From contig NZ_JBBCOR010000003.1 in NCBI RefSeq assembly GCF_037151175.1, positions 186,001-250,000 of the forward strand: a DNA stretch of 64,000 bases, written 5' to 3'. A program made the translations under genes and the position numbers. Of the stretch, positions 39,018-47,383 are shown piece after piece; position 1 is the first letter of the stretch, and every line of letters starts with the position of its first letter. Origin of the DNA: Asaia sp003994335 (GTDB lineage Bacteria > Pseudomonadota > Alphaproteobacteria > Acetobacterales > Acetobacteraceae). The notes beneath the pieces are model-generated. The model was not told the DNA's origin. It did not search any database and saw only the letters and a program-made list of their open reading frames with translations.

Positions 39018-39181
39018 TATTCTTCCAATCATCGCAGCGCTCGGGCGGGATTTCTGGCGTGAGGGAAGCGCGATCTGACCGGCACGTCAAATTGCAGCCG
39101 CGTGATCGCAATTGCTTATCGTGAAGCGAGGTCCTATCAACGCCCCCTCTCCCGTGACCCATAAAGCGACCCAGAGGTTCC

Positions 39182-40804
39182 ATGATCCGCCTTGACTCGA
39201 TCAGCAAGCAGAACGGCCAGCGTGTCATCTTCATCGAGACGAGCGCCGCCATTCAGAAGGGCGAGAAAATCGGGCTCGTCGGGCCGAATGGCGCCGGCAA
39301 GACGACGCTGTTCCGGCTGATCACCAAGCAGGAAAGCCCGGATGAAGGTCAGGTTTTTCAGGATCGCGGTATCACCATCGGCTTCTTCAGCCAGGATGTC
39401 GGCGAGATGGAGGGTCGTTCCGTCGTGGCTGAGGTCATGAACGGCGCGGGTGAAGTGGCCGAAATCGCCAACGAACTGGCCCAGCTCGAGGCCGATTTAT
39501 GCGATCCGGACAAGATGGATCAAATGGAGACCATTCTCGAACGTTTTGGCGATGTGCAGGCACGTTTCGAGGAACTTGGCGGTTACGGGCTCGACAGCAA
39601 GGCACGAGAAGTGCTGCACGGTCTGGGCTTCTCGCAGGAAATGATGTCGGGCGATGTCGGCCTCCTTTCGGGCGGATGGAAAATGCGTGTGGCGCTCGCC
39701 CGTATTCTGCTCATGCAACCCGATGTCATGCTGCTCGATGAGCCGAGCAACCATCTGGATCTGGAAAGCCTGATCTGGCTGGAGCAGTTCCTGAAAACCT
39801 ATGATGGCGCCTTGCTCATGACGTCGCATGACCGCGCGTTCATGAACCGCGTGGTCAACAAGATCCTAGAGATTGATGGCGGTACGCTGACCAGTTTTTC
39901 GGGTGATTACGAATTCTACGAACAACAGCGCGCCCTCAACGAAAAGCAGCAGCAGGCCCAGTTCGACCGCCAGCAGGCGATGCTGGCCAAGGAAATCGCG
40001 TTCATCGAGCGCTTCAAGGCGCGCGCTTCTCACGCCGCGCAGGTACAGAGCCGGGTCAAGAAGCTCGACAAGATTGATCGTGTGGAGCCGCCGCGCCGCC
40101 GCCAGACCCTCTCATTCGACTTCGCGCCGGCGCCGCGCTCGGGTGATTCCGTGGCGCTGCTCAAGCAGGTGAGCAAGAGCTATGGTACGCGCACCATCTA
40201 TGACGGGCTCGATCTCCAGATACGCCGTCAGGAACGTTGCTGTATCCTGGGCATCAATGGCGCAGGGAAATCGACCCTGCTCAAACTCATTGCCGGCGTG
40301 AGCGAACCCGATTCAGGCAGTGTCACCATCGGCGCCAGCGTGAAGATGGGCTATTTCGCCCAGCATGCGATGGATCTGCTCGATGGCAGCCGCACGATTT
40401 TCGAGACGCTGGAGCACGAATTCCCTCTCGCTGCCCAAGGCTCGCTGCGCGCTCTGGCGGGAGGGTTCGGTTTTTCGGGCGATGATGTCGATAAATATGT
40501 CAGCGTGCTTTCGGGTGGAGAGAAGGCGCGTCTGGTCATGGCGCTGATGCTCTATAATCCGCCCAATTTCCTTGTGCTCGACGAACCGACCAACCATCTG
40601 GATATCGACACGAAGGAGATGCTCATCCGCGCGCTGAGCGACTACGAAGGCACGATGCTCTTTGTCTCGCATGACCGCCATTTTCTCGGAGCCCTGTCAA
40701 ACCGCGTGCTGGAAGTGACGCCCGAAGGCCTGCATCGCTATGAGGGCGGATATCATGAATATGTCGCGGCCACAGGCCAGGAAGCTCCCGGGCTGCACGT
40801 CTGA
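39182..40804 (+). CDS. ABC-F family ATPase
   Basis: A 540-residue soluble protein with two ABC ATPase domains and no membrane segments. Walker A motifs are GLVGPNGAGKTTLF and CILGINGAGKSTLLK; signatures are LLSGGWKMRVALARI and VLSGGEKARLVMALM. A basic linker (about residues 245-300) joins them, as in translation factors of the ABC-F group. It is closest in style to YbiT/Uup-like members and probably acts on the ribosome. GAGG lies four bases before the ATG. Confidence 0.93.
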   Translation: MIRLDSISKQNGQRVIFIETSAAIQKGEKIGLVGPNGAGKTTLFRLITKQESPDEGQVFQDRGITIGFFSQDVGEMEGRSVVAEVMNGAGEVAEIANELAQLEADLCDPDKMDQMETILERFGDVQARFEELGGYGLDSKAREVLHGLGFSQEMMSGDVGLLSGGWKMRVALARILLMQPDVMLLDEPSNHLDLESLIWLEQFLKTYDGALLMTSHDRAFMNRVVNKILEIDGGTLTSFSGDYEFYEQQRALNEKQQQAQFDRQQAMLAKEIAFIERFKARASHAAQVQSRVKKLDKIDRVEPPRRRQTLSFDFAPAPRSGDSVALLKQVSKSYGTRTIYDGLDLQIRRQERCCILGINGAGKSTLLKLIAGVSEPDSGSVTIGASVKMGYFAQHAMDLLDGSRTIFETLEHEFPLAAQGSLRALAGGFGFSGDDVDKYVSVLSGGEKARLVMALMLYNPPNFLVLDEPTNHLDIDTKEMLIRALSDYEGTMLFVSHDRHFLGALSNRVLEVTPEGLHRYEGGYHEYVAATGQEAPGLHV

Positions 40805-40812
40805 ATACAGGC

Positions 40813-40832
40813 GCGACCGGGCCTCTGGTCGC
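40813..40832. terminator. Hairpin downstream of the ABC-F gene
   Basis: GCGACC / GGTCGC arms with an 8-base loop, nine bases after the stop, extendable by a few pairs. There is no T-tract. It lies between two converging genes. Confidence 0.4.
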
Positions 40833-40994
40833 ACGCCTCGGCTCCAGTCACTCTATGATGCGCCTATCCCGAAGAAGTCAGGGGTCCGACCCGCCGAGTG
40901 TTCGTTGTTCCGCACGTTGTATAGAAGAGTCTCTTTCGCTCATCGCGAGAGGTTTCTTTATCACACACCAACGTAGCGACGAGCTTCGGCGGCA

Positions 40995-41549
40995 CTACGT
41001 TGGCAACATCCAGTCACCGTCTTCCATACGCCGCTCGGACAGTTGAAATGCGAAGCGGTCAAGAAGCGTCCAAGGACCGTTATCGTACCGCCAGACCCGC
41101 AAAGCCGCACCTTGGGTGCTTCCCTGTCTCGCAGAAACCTTCAGCGTGGCATAGAGCGCATGTGCCTCGTCCGGGCTGACCTTGTTTTGAATGGTCAAAT
41201 GAGGCCGCCACGGTGCCGCATCCTGACGGGTGAGTTGCTCTGACCCGATTTGCTCAACCAGCCTCGCCCGTAACGCGGCCATCTCGGGGCTACGAATACG
41301 ATAGGCTACCCCGCGCCCAAGGAGATAGGGCGCCTCGATCACGACATTTGGTGCGACGCCGGGTGCGGAGAGCGCAGCTTTAAGCAAGGGATGAGTCGCT
41401 CTTGGCAGAGCGTGGAAAAGAGTGATGTGGGCAGGCACTCGATTACGCTTTGGCGGAAAATACTGGCATCGCATCTGCTGAGCCCAATCCTGGGCAGGCT
41501 TCGCGAGTTCGAGCGTTACAATCAGCGGTGCCTCGTCCAGCTTTTCCAT
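40995..41549 (-). CDS. 2'-5' RNA ligase superfamily protein
   Basis: A 184-residue protein with the two HxT motifs of the 2H phosphoesterase fold: PAHITLFHAL near residue 41 and RPHLTIQNKV near residue 136. These histidines act on 2',3'-cyclic phosphate ends of RNA or related nucleotides. The true substrate is unknown. AGAGGA precedes the ATG by six bases. It converges on the ABC-F gene. Confidence 0.85.
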   Translation of the reverse strand: MEKLDEAPLIVTLELAKPAQDWAQQMRCQYFPPKRNRVPAHITLFHALPRATHPLLKAALSAPGVAPNVVIEAPYLLGRGVAYRIRSPEMAALRARLVEQIGSEQLTRQDAAPWRPHLTIQNKVSPDEAHALYATLKVSARQGSTQGAALRVWRYDNGPWTLLDRFAFQLSERRMEDGDWMLPT

Positions 41550-42350
41550 GGCGGTTCCTCTTCACGGCCGAGGCAGAAATGCTTTTCGGACAGAGGCTTC
41601 AACCTCGCACATGATGACAGGATCCACGGGCGATGCGTTGTTATTTTCTCATACGCACCGCACGCCTCCCGCTGAGCCGGCCTCCCCCGCAGGGTTTTGC
41701 GTCATGATCAGCGCGCTATGAGGATCGTCCGGATATTTTCCCACTTGCAGAAGAAGCTTTTCACATAGCTGCCCGGAAGCAGATATGGATGGGTCAGCAG
41801 ATCAAGCGGGCGGAACGCACCGTCATCGATATCCCGGTTGTAGTGATAGCCGCGGGTCTCGTGAGAATGGATCACCTTGTGTGAGAGACGCTCATCGAAG
41901 ATCAGTGAGAGCTATGAAGGTCACGCCCTGCACTGTCGGAGAACCGTGGATCTGGTTTCCTCTGACCACGGCCTGCGGATAGGGCTTCATAAGTGGCGGG
42001 TTTTCTCGTCGAATTACCGCATGACCATCGAAGAAGCGGCGATCCAGCAACATACTGTCTGGTCAGATCTGCCAAGAAGCCAGCACACTACGTCACGATC
42101 GACAAGCGCATATTATCTTCACGAAGCGATAACACGATATCCCGACTGGTTTGCAGGCGACTTCGTTGAAGCCTTCCCCGCCGCAAGCGTTCATACGCGC
42201 TCACTTTCTGAGAAGCAGGCCTGCGTTCGCATGCAACACCGACGCTGCACTGCACATTGTATCTATATTAATAAAATGATATCTCTTCAAAGAGAGAATA
42301 GTAGAGTTCATGCCAATAACAAACTTTCATGAACGATAGTCATAATATAG
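41550..42350. other. Gap containing a decayed gene and AT-richer sequence
   Basis: About 800 bases between the RNA ligase-like and glycosyltransferase-like genes. The stretch 41709-42053 holds a frameshifted gene remnant, listed separately. From about 42060 the GC content falls and no frame looks coding. No insertion-sequence ends are visible. Confidence 0.5.
41709..42053 (-). pseudogene. Frameshifted gene remnant of unknown family
   Basis: Two minus-strand frames join into one protein-like sequence. The first runs from ATG 42053 through RRFFDGHAVIRRENPPLMK and QIHGSPTVQGVTFIA, then hits a stop. The second, entering near 41905-41915, continues LSLIFDERLSHKVIHSHETR and RPLDLLTHPYLLPGSYV to TGA 41711-41709. 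Codons in the second part end mostly in G or C, as in real genes here. A one- or two-base change would join them. The family is not recognised; the original gene may have been longer at its N-terminus. Confidence 0.6.
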
Positions 42351-43535
42351 ATGGACAAAAAATTCGTGAAGAATCCCATCATTCGTCTGACAAAACAGGG
42401 CAACCCTGGAAACATCATGATGATCTATCTTGCCGCCATAAAAATGCGGGAGGCGTTAGGCGGTGGTACCATATGCAACGTCAAGATCCCGATCTTCGAC
42501 ATAGATATCCCTGACCTCTACGAAAGTGGGCAGCACGCTGTCCATGACAAGGAGGACACGAATTCCAAACTTTCGGGCAGGCTCCCCACCCGCGCCTACG
42601 CCTCTGCTCTCGAAAAGGTGCATGCGAAAGTATTCATGCTGGAAGGGTTCTATCAAAATATTGATAATTTTCCCTCGCGCTCTTCGTTCGATTACGAGAA
42701 ATATTTCCCGCTTATAGAGAACTCGAGCGAGGGCGGCAGCGATGAGGAACTCGTCATCAGTATAAGAGGCGGGGATATACTAAAACTCATACACCCGCAT
42801 TACGCCATGCTCCCGCCAGAATTTTACGCGTTTCTGATTCAAAAGACCAGAAAACGGCCAGTCTTTTATGGACAATTAGACGAATCGCCCTACATGGCAG
42901 AGTTGCGAGAGCGTTTTCCCACTGCGAAATTTATTCCCTCACGCGGCGTCGCGGAGGATTTTGACTACCTGAGAAAATCGACCCATATCGTGCCTTCTCT
43001 GAGTACTTTTTCGTGGCTCGCCGCCTGGATGTCAAAAGCCAAGAATATCTACCTGCCGGTCGCAGGAATATTCTCGCCAACCCAACACCCGTCATCGATG
43101 CTCCTGCCAATCGATGACGAACGGTACGAATTCTACTCATTTCCCATATATTACGCGTTGGATATTGAGCATTATCGCACTTACCTCGACCCGGTACGGA
43201 ATTGTTGGGAGCGGACAGAGCCTCGTCTTCTCTCGCCGGCTTTGAAAAACAGGCATGAATCTTTCGATGCATCGCTCGGACTATTCGATCCGGACGATTA
43301 TCTACGCCTGAACACCCATCTTGCCGATGATCACGCCAAATTCGGGGGTGTCGGATTGTTAAATCACTTCACGACACACGGCTATTGGTCTGGCTCGAGA
43401 TCCTTCAAATTCAGTGATCGCGACTACGCGATGCGGTATCCAAAAGCGTCGCTGGAGGTCGCCCTGGGCAAGTATTCCTCACTCCTCGATCACTACCTGC
43501 ACGTTGGTCGGCATATGGGGTATGACTGTCGATAG
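42351..43535 (+). CDS. Glycosyltransferase-like protein with C-terminal DY repeats
   Basis: A 394-residue protein. The N-terminus (GNPGNIMMIYLAAIKMREAL) and the later ISIRGGDILKLIHPHY and HIVPSLSTFSWLAAWMSKAKN recall family 11-type fucosyltransferase folds, which is a tentative match. From about residue 308 two tandem units follow: FDPDDYLRLN...LLNHFTTHGYWSGSRSF and FSDRDYAMRY...LLDHYLHVGRHMGY. Such units accompany glycosyltransferases and exported proteins. The GC content is visibly lower than around it and no clear ribosome site precedes it, suggesting transfer. It may act in surface polysaccharide synthesis. Confidence 0.65.
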   Translation: MDKKFVKNPIIRLTKQGNPGNIMMIYLAAIKMREALGGGTICNVKIPIFDIDIPDLYESGQHAVHDKEDTNSKLSGRLPTRAYASALEKVHAKVFMLEGFYQNIDNFPSRSSFDYEKYFPLIENSSEGGSDEELVISIRGGDILKLIHPHYAMLPPEFYAFLIQKTRKRPVFYGQLDESPYMAELRERFPTAKFIPSRGVAEDFDYLRKSTHIVPSLSTFSWLAAWMSKAKNIYLPVAGIFSPTQHPSSMLLPIDDERYEFYSFPIYYALDIEHYRTYLDPVRNCWERTEPRLLSPALKNRHESFDASLGLFDPDDYLRLNTHLADDHAKFGGVGLLNHFTTHGYWSGSRSFKFSDRDYAMRYPKASLEVALGKYSSLLDHYLHVGRHMGYDCR

Positions 43536-43648
43536 ACACCGATTCCGTCTGACTGCGTTGAAGCCCCGATCAGTTTCGTCGCAGCCCAACGTCACGGTCT
43601 GCTCTGCTGCTCTTTCTGACCCGCAGTATTGGAGCCCACCACTGGAAT

Positions 43649-44323
43649 CTATGGGCGAAACGCGAAGCTCCGGGTATGCAGACGCATCGCGAGCCGGGTC
43701 ATCCAGGTGCGATAGGGAGCGATAAGCGCGAAGATCTGGCTGAAACCCCATTCCAGATACGTCTCATCGGGGTCGCTGACCCCGATCTGATGGATCACAT
43801 ATCCGAGCCAGTGCGTGGAAATAATGAAGATATTGGCAACGAGCCCCGGGATAGCGGCTTCATCGATGGACAGGGCCTTCATGCGTCTCATCTCCTTGAT
43901 CACCTCTGTCACGCGTTCGACGAGCACGGCATTGAGTGATACAGCAGGCTTCTGCAACTCGGGTGCCAGTCGGAACAGGGCATTTCCATCCCGCATCAAC
44001 GCCCGATAGTGCCAACTCAACGCGCACCACGCGCGGAGCAGGTCAACGCCGCGCGCGATACTCTTCAGGAGCTCGGCTCGGCTTGGCCGGTCCGGCGCAA
44101 CCGGCAGCGAGTCAAAAAGCCGACGTACCTCTGTGTCGAATGCGGCGAACAGGGCTTCGATCAGCTGCGTCTTGGTCCTGAAGTGATAATAGAGATTGCC
44201 CTCATTGATCGCGCATCGTTCTGCAAGCTCGCGCGTCGTGAGACGGTCGAACCCGACCTCATTCGCAAAAAGGCGGGCCTCCTCAAGAATTCGTGATTTC
44301 GTAGAGGGGAGTGGCGGCTTCAT
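43649..44323 (-). CDS. TetR family transcriptional regulator
   Basis: A 224-residue regulator with an N-terminal TetR helix-turn-helix (SRILEEARLFANEVGFDRLT then INEGNLYYHFRTKTQLIEAL, residues 8-55). The C-terminal ligand domain is variable. It is transcribed divergently from the P450 gene; two palindromes lie in the 69 bases between them, so it most likely represses the P450 and itself. Confidence 0.92.
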   Translation of the reverse strand: MKPPLPSTKSRILEEARLFANEVGFDRLTTRELAERCAINEGNLYYHFRTKTQLIEALFAAFDTEVRRLFDSLPVAPDRPSRAELLKSIARGVDLLRAWCALSWHYRALMRDGNALFRLAPELQKPAVSLNAVLVERVTEVIKEMRRMKALSIDEAAIPGLVANIFIISTHWLGYVIHQIGVSDPDETYLEWGFSQIFALIAPYRTWMTRLAMRLHTRSFAFRP

Positions 44324-44336
44324 GGCACTCGCTTTC

Positions 44337-44376
44337 TAAGGTGATCACCTTATATGCTCTAAGGTGTAAACCTTAG
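44337..44376. promoter_or_regulatory. Two palindromic TetR-type operators between tetR and P450
   Basis: TAAGGTGATCACCTTA (44337-44352) is a perfect 16-bp palindrome. CTAAGGT-GTAA-ACCTTAG (44359-44376) has perfect 7-bp arms with the same core AAGGT/ACCTT. The second lies 16 bases before the P450 ATG, the first 13 bases before the tetR ATG. Confidence 0.75.
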
Positions 44377-44392
44377 ATAGCGGAGTTAGGCC

Positions 44393-45775
44393 ATGTCGTC
44401 ATCCCTGCGCCAGGCTTTCACCACCTTGCCAGCTCAGATACGGGCGGTTACCGCCACGGTTCGTAATCCCATAGAGGCCCTTCCACCATCCGTGTTCCAC
44501 GAGCGTCTGGTGGAGCGCCATCTCGGGCGCCAGCATATCGTTTATGTCTGCGCACCCGATCTGGTGAGGGAGGCTCTGGTTACCCATGCCTCGTCACTAG
44601 ACAAGGGCGAGGGATTGCGACGCGCTATCGGCCCGGGACTTGGAAAGGGTCTGCTCACCGCGGAGGGGACAGACTGGAAATGGCAAAGACAGGCCCTCGC
44701 CCCGGTTTTTCGCGCAAGTGGGACCGATGCATTTCTGCCTGCCATGATCGGCGCGACCAATCGTTGCGTGAGCGCGCTCGAAAATCAGGGGGGTATCGTC
44801 GCCATCGACCAGGTGATGATGCGCCTGACAGGTCGGATCATCATCGAGACGATGCTCTCCTCCCCCGAGGCCGTGGATGCCGACGCCATGGCAGAGGGGC
44901 TCGGCGTATTTCTCAAACAGACCCGCTGGAGCCTGCTCGGCGATCTGCTCGGAACCCCGGAGTGGCTACCGCATCCAGGTAAGGCCAAAGGCCTCGCCGC
45001 AGCCCGTGCCCTGCGTGATCAGGCGCTGGCCCAGATACGCACCCGCCGAGGCATAGACCCGTCTGCGGCGCCGGATGACCTGCTCAACCGCCTCCTGATT
45101 GCCCGTGATCCGGAGACAGGGCGCATGATGAGCGATGAGGAAATCATCGACAATCTGCTGACCTTTCTGACCGCAGGGCACGAAACCACCGCTCTCGCGC
45201 TCGCCTGGACGCTTGATCGCCTCGCTCGTCACCCCGAAATCATGAGAGCCGTGCAAAGGGAGCTGGATACGGTTCTTCCGGATGCCAATCTGGAACTTGA
45301 CACCGAAAAGCTGGCGCGGCTGGACCTGACACGACGCGTCCTGAGGGAGTCCATGCGCCTGACTCCGCCCGCCCCCATCATCATCCGTGAAGTGCGCGCT
45401 CCTTTCAAACTGGAAGGCGTCTCGCTCGAGAAAGGGACGCGGCTCGTCGTGCCCATCTGCGCACTGCACCGCCACAGGCAGCTCTGGGAAGCACCCGAGA
45501 TTTTCGACCCATCGCGCTTCATCCCACGCGAGGGCGAGCGGCCTCAGGACGACCGCTATGCATTCATGCCTTTCGGCGCAGGACCACGTATCTGCATAGG
45601 CGCACGCTTTGCCGAGACGGAGGCTCTCACGGTCCTCGCCCTGACACTGCGCAGGCTCGATCTGACCCCGGAACTTCCCGCCATTCCACCGGGCAAGCTG
45701 GAAATCACGTTGCGTCCGTCAAAGCCGCTCCTGATGTCGGTGAGATCCCGGCACTCGACAATGGCAGATAGCTGA
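44393..45775 (+). CDS. Cytochrome P450
   Basis: A 460-residue soluble P450. The heme-binding loop is FGAGPRICIGARFA with the thiolate ligand C401. The I-helix oxygen motif AGHETT lies near residues 261-266 and the K-helix ExxR in LRESMRLTPP near 319-322. Its style resembles the eukaryote-like bacterial P450s rather than camphor-type enzymes. The substrate is unknown and no ferredoxin or reductase gene is adjacent. GGAG precedes the ATG. It is divergent from, and probably controlled by, the TetR gene. Confidence 0.95.
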   Translation: MSSSLRQAFTTLPAQIRAVTATVRNPIEALPPSVFHERLVERHLGRQHIVYVCAPDLVREALVTHASSLDKGEGLRRAIGPGLGKGLLTAEGTDWKWQRQALAPVFRASGTDAFLPAMIGATNRCVSALENQGGIVAIDQVMMRLTGRIIIETMLSSPEAVDADAMAEGLGVFLKQTRWSLLGDLLGTPEWLPHPGKAKGLAAARALRDQALAQIRTRRGIDPSAAPDDLLNRLLIARDPETGRMMSDEEIIDNLLTFLTAGHETTALALAWTLDRLARHPEIMRAVQRELDTVLPDANLELDTEKLARLDLTRRVLRESMRLTPPAPIIIREVRAPFKLEGVSLEKGTRLVVPICALHRHRQLWEAPEIFDPSRFIPREGERPQDDRYAFMPFGAGPRICIGARFAETEALTVLALTLRRLDLTPELPAIPPGKLEITLRPSKPLLMSVRSRHSTMADS

Positions 45776-45838
45776 GCCCATCATGAAGGCGCATCGGTCA
45801 GGGGTGAACTGTCCATGAGCAAGGCCACGCCTTCTCCT

Positions 45839-45864
45839 GGGGCCACGTTATTCTGTGTGGCCCC
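45839..45864 (+). terminator. Hairpin downstream of the P450 gene
   Basis: Perfect 8-bp arms GGGGCCAC / GTGGCCCC with a 10-base loop, about 65 bases after the stop. No T-tract follows. Confidence 0.5.
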
Positions 45865-46049
45865 CTATCTACGATGCGCCTATGGAGCGTAAAGCGGCTA
45901 ATGGGACCACATGCCGGTCTTATCGGCTATCCGAACTTATAACGGGTGTCTGACCAGCTGCGGAAGCGTAACCCTCAACACGCGATCCAGGCTGATAGAG
46001 CCCTTTTTTGAAAAGATACGGCCTTCTTGCCGCCTCCCGCCTTACGGGA

Positions 46050-47012
46050 TCAGACACTGTCTGGGACGAGTTCGAGGCGCCGCTTTGCGGGCTCCCTTGC
46101 GCCGTCCGAGACGGGATCCTCGTTCCCGGAAGCGCCATCGGTCCGGGTATCAGACAGCCCCTGCGTCTCTTCATGTGCCGCCATCGTGTGCGCTGGAACC
46201 GGTATACCCGGATGGGCACTCGAATCCGTGACTTCTGGTAATTCATCCATGGTCATTTCTGATTCGGAAGGGAGGCAGATCATGTTGAAGGAGTGCAGAC
46301 CAGCATAGCGATTATCGGCTTTACGACGGTAATTGCCAACATTGAACAGGGTCGTAACGTGCCACCACAGACGGTAGCCCCGCCGCCAGAGGTAATCGAT
46401 CAGCGACTGTGACTGAGCAGGCCGATCATTCTCGATATAGATGACTGGTCTGCATGTCTCGATCAGCCCGGCGGCGCCCTTGAGCACCTGCATCTCGAAC
46501 CCCTCGACATCGATTTTCATGAGGCGCACCTGACGCCCCGCCAGGACATCATCGAGACGAATGCTCGGCACGATGACATCCCCCACAAAAGCCTGCTCCT
46601 GCATGGAAACAGACCCGAAATTGCCCGGCTGTCTGTAATCCGGCTGGCCGAATGCCACCGAACCCGCCTTATCCGAGGCTGCGAACGGCCAGGCGATCGC
46701 GTTATCAATCCCGTTAAGAGCCAGATTGGCGCAGAGATTCTGAAACAGAAAAGGCTGGGGCTCGAACGCGACGAGACTGGCACCGGCGGTTCGAGCGGCC
46801 TGAGCCAAAGCAACGGTCTGGCTGCCATTATTGGCACCGACTTCGACGATCGTGCCCGGCTGGGTGATAAAGCGTCTCAGCAGATCGAGCTCATGCTCGC
46901 CGTACTCACCGTACTCTATGAGCGCCTGTCCGATATAGGTATCGAAGCGATTGGCCAGCATGGTCCCATATCGTGCATCAATCAACGCATAGGGGTTCAC
47001 TATCGAACTCAT
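46050..47012 (-). CDS. FkbM family methyltransferase
   Basis: A 320-residue SAM-dependent methyltransferase. Motif I is TIVEVGANNGSQTVALA near residues 53-69, followed by LVAFEPQPFLFQNLCANLAL. The FkbM marker RLMKIDVEGFEMQVLKGA lies near 163-180. Members O-methylate sugars or polyketides, often in surface glycans. The last 60 residues are acidic, proline-rich and probably disordered. ATG 47012 was preferred over GTG 47018 because of the AGGAG spacing. Confidence 0.9.
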   Translation of the reverse strand: MSSIVNPYALIDARYGTMLANRFDTYIGQALIEYGEYGEHELDLLRRFITQPGTIVEVGANNGSQTVALAQAARTAGASLVAFEPQPFLFQNLCANLALNGIDNAIAWPFAASDKAGSVAFGQPDYRQPGNFGSVSMQEQAFVGDVIVPSIRLDDVLAGRQVRLMKIDVEGFEMQVLKGAAGLIETCRPVIYIENDRPAQSQSLIDYLWRRGYRLWWHVTTLFNVGNYRRKADNRYAGLHSFNMICLPSESEMTMDELPEVTDSSAHPGIPVPAHTMAAHEETQGLSDTRTDGASGNEDPVSDGAREPAKRRLELVPDSV

Positions 47013-47316
47013 CGCCACCTACTCCTACCCGGCCGAGATGACGGCCCCCATACTGCACCTCAGGCCGATATACGAGGAAATGCTCATGATCTTACAGAGA
47101 AATTGCATGTCGTCTTATGACAGATTCACGTATCGTTAAAATACCGACAAGAAGCCAGACTGCCCTCTTTCAAAATCGTAATTTGAGATCGATCCAAAAA
47201 TTACCTTCAGAGCAGGATAGTTACTACCTCTTATTTCATTTCCATTTCTTACTTTACATAGGCATCGTGCAGTATCGGACGTGCCATCCGTAAGCGCCCG
47301 ATCAAGAGGAACAATA
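47013..47316. other. AT-richer intergenic region upstream of the FkbM gene
   Basis: About 300 bases between the FkbM start and the terminator that ends the ABC1 kinase operon. It is lower in GC than its surroundings and must hold the FkbM promoter. No gene or repeat was seen. Confidence 0.5.
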
Positions 47317-47352
47317 AAAAAGGGAGCCCGCATTATCGCGGACTCCCTTTTT
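47317..47352. terminator. Bidirectional intrinsic terminator
   Basis: AAAAAGGGAG pairs with CTCCCTTTTT, and inside it CCGC pairs with GCGG around loop ATTATC. The flanking A and T runs let it act in both directions. It lies 31 bases beyond the stop of the minus-strand ABC1 kinase gene. Confidence 0.88.
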
Positions 47353-47383
47353 AAGTGCCAAATGGGCTCTTCTTTGAGGAATT

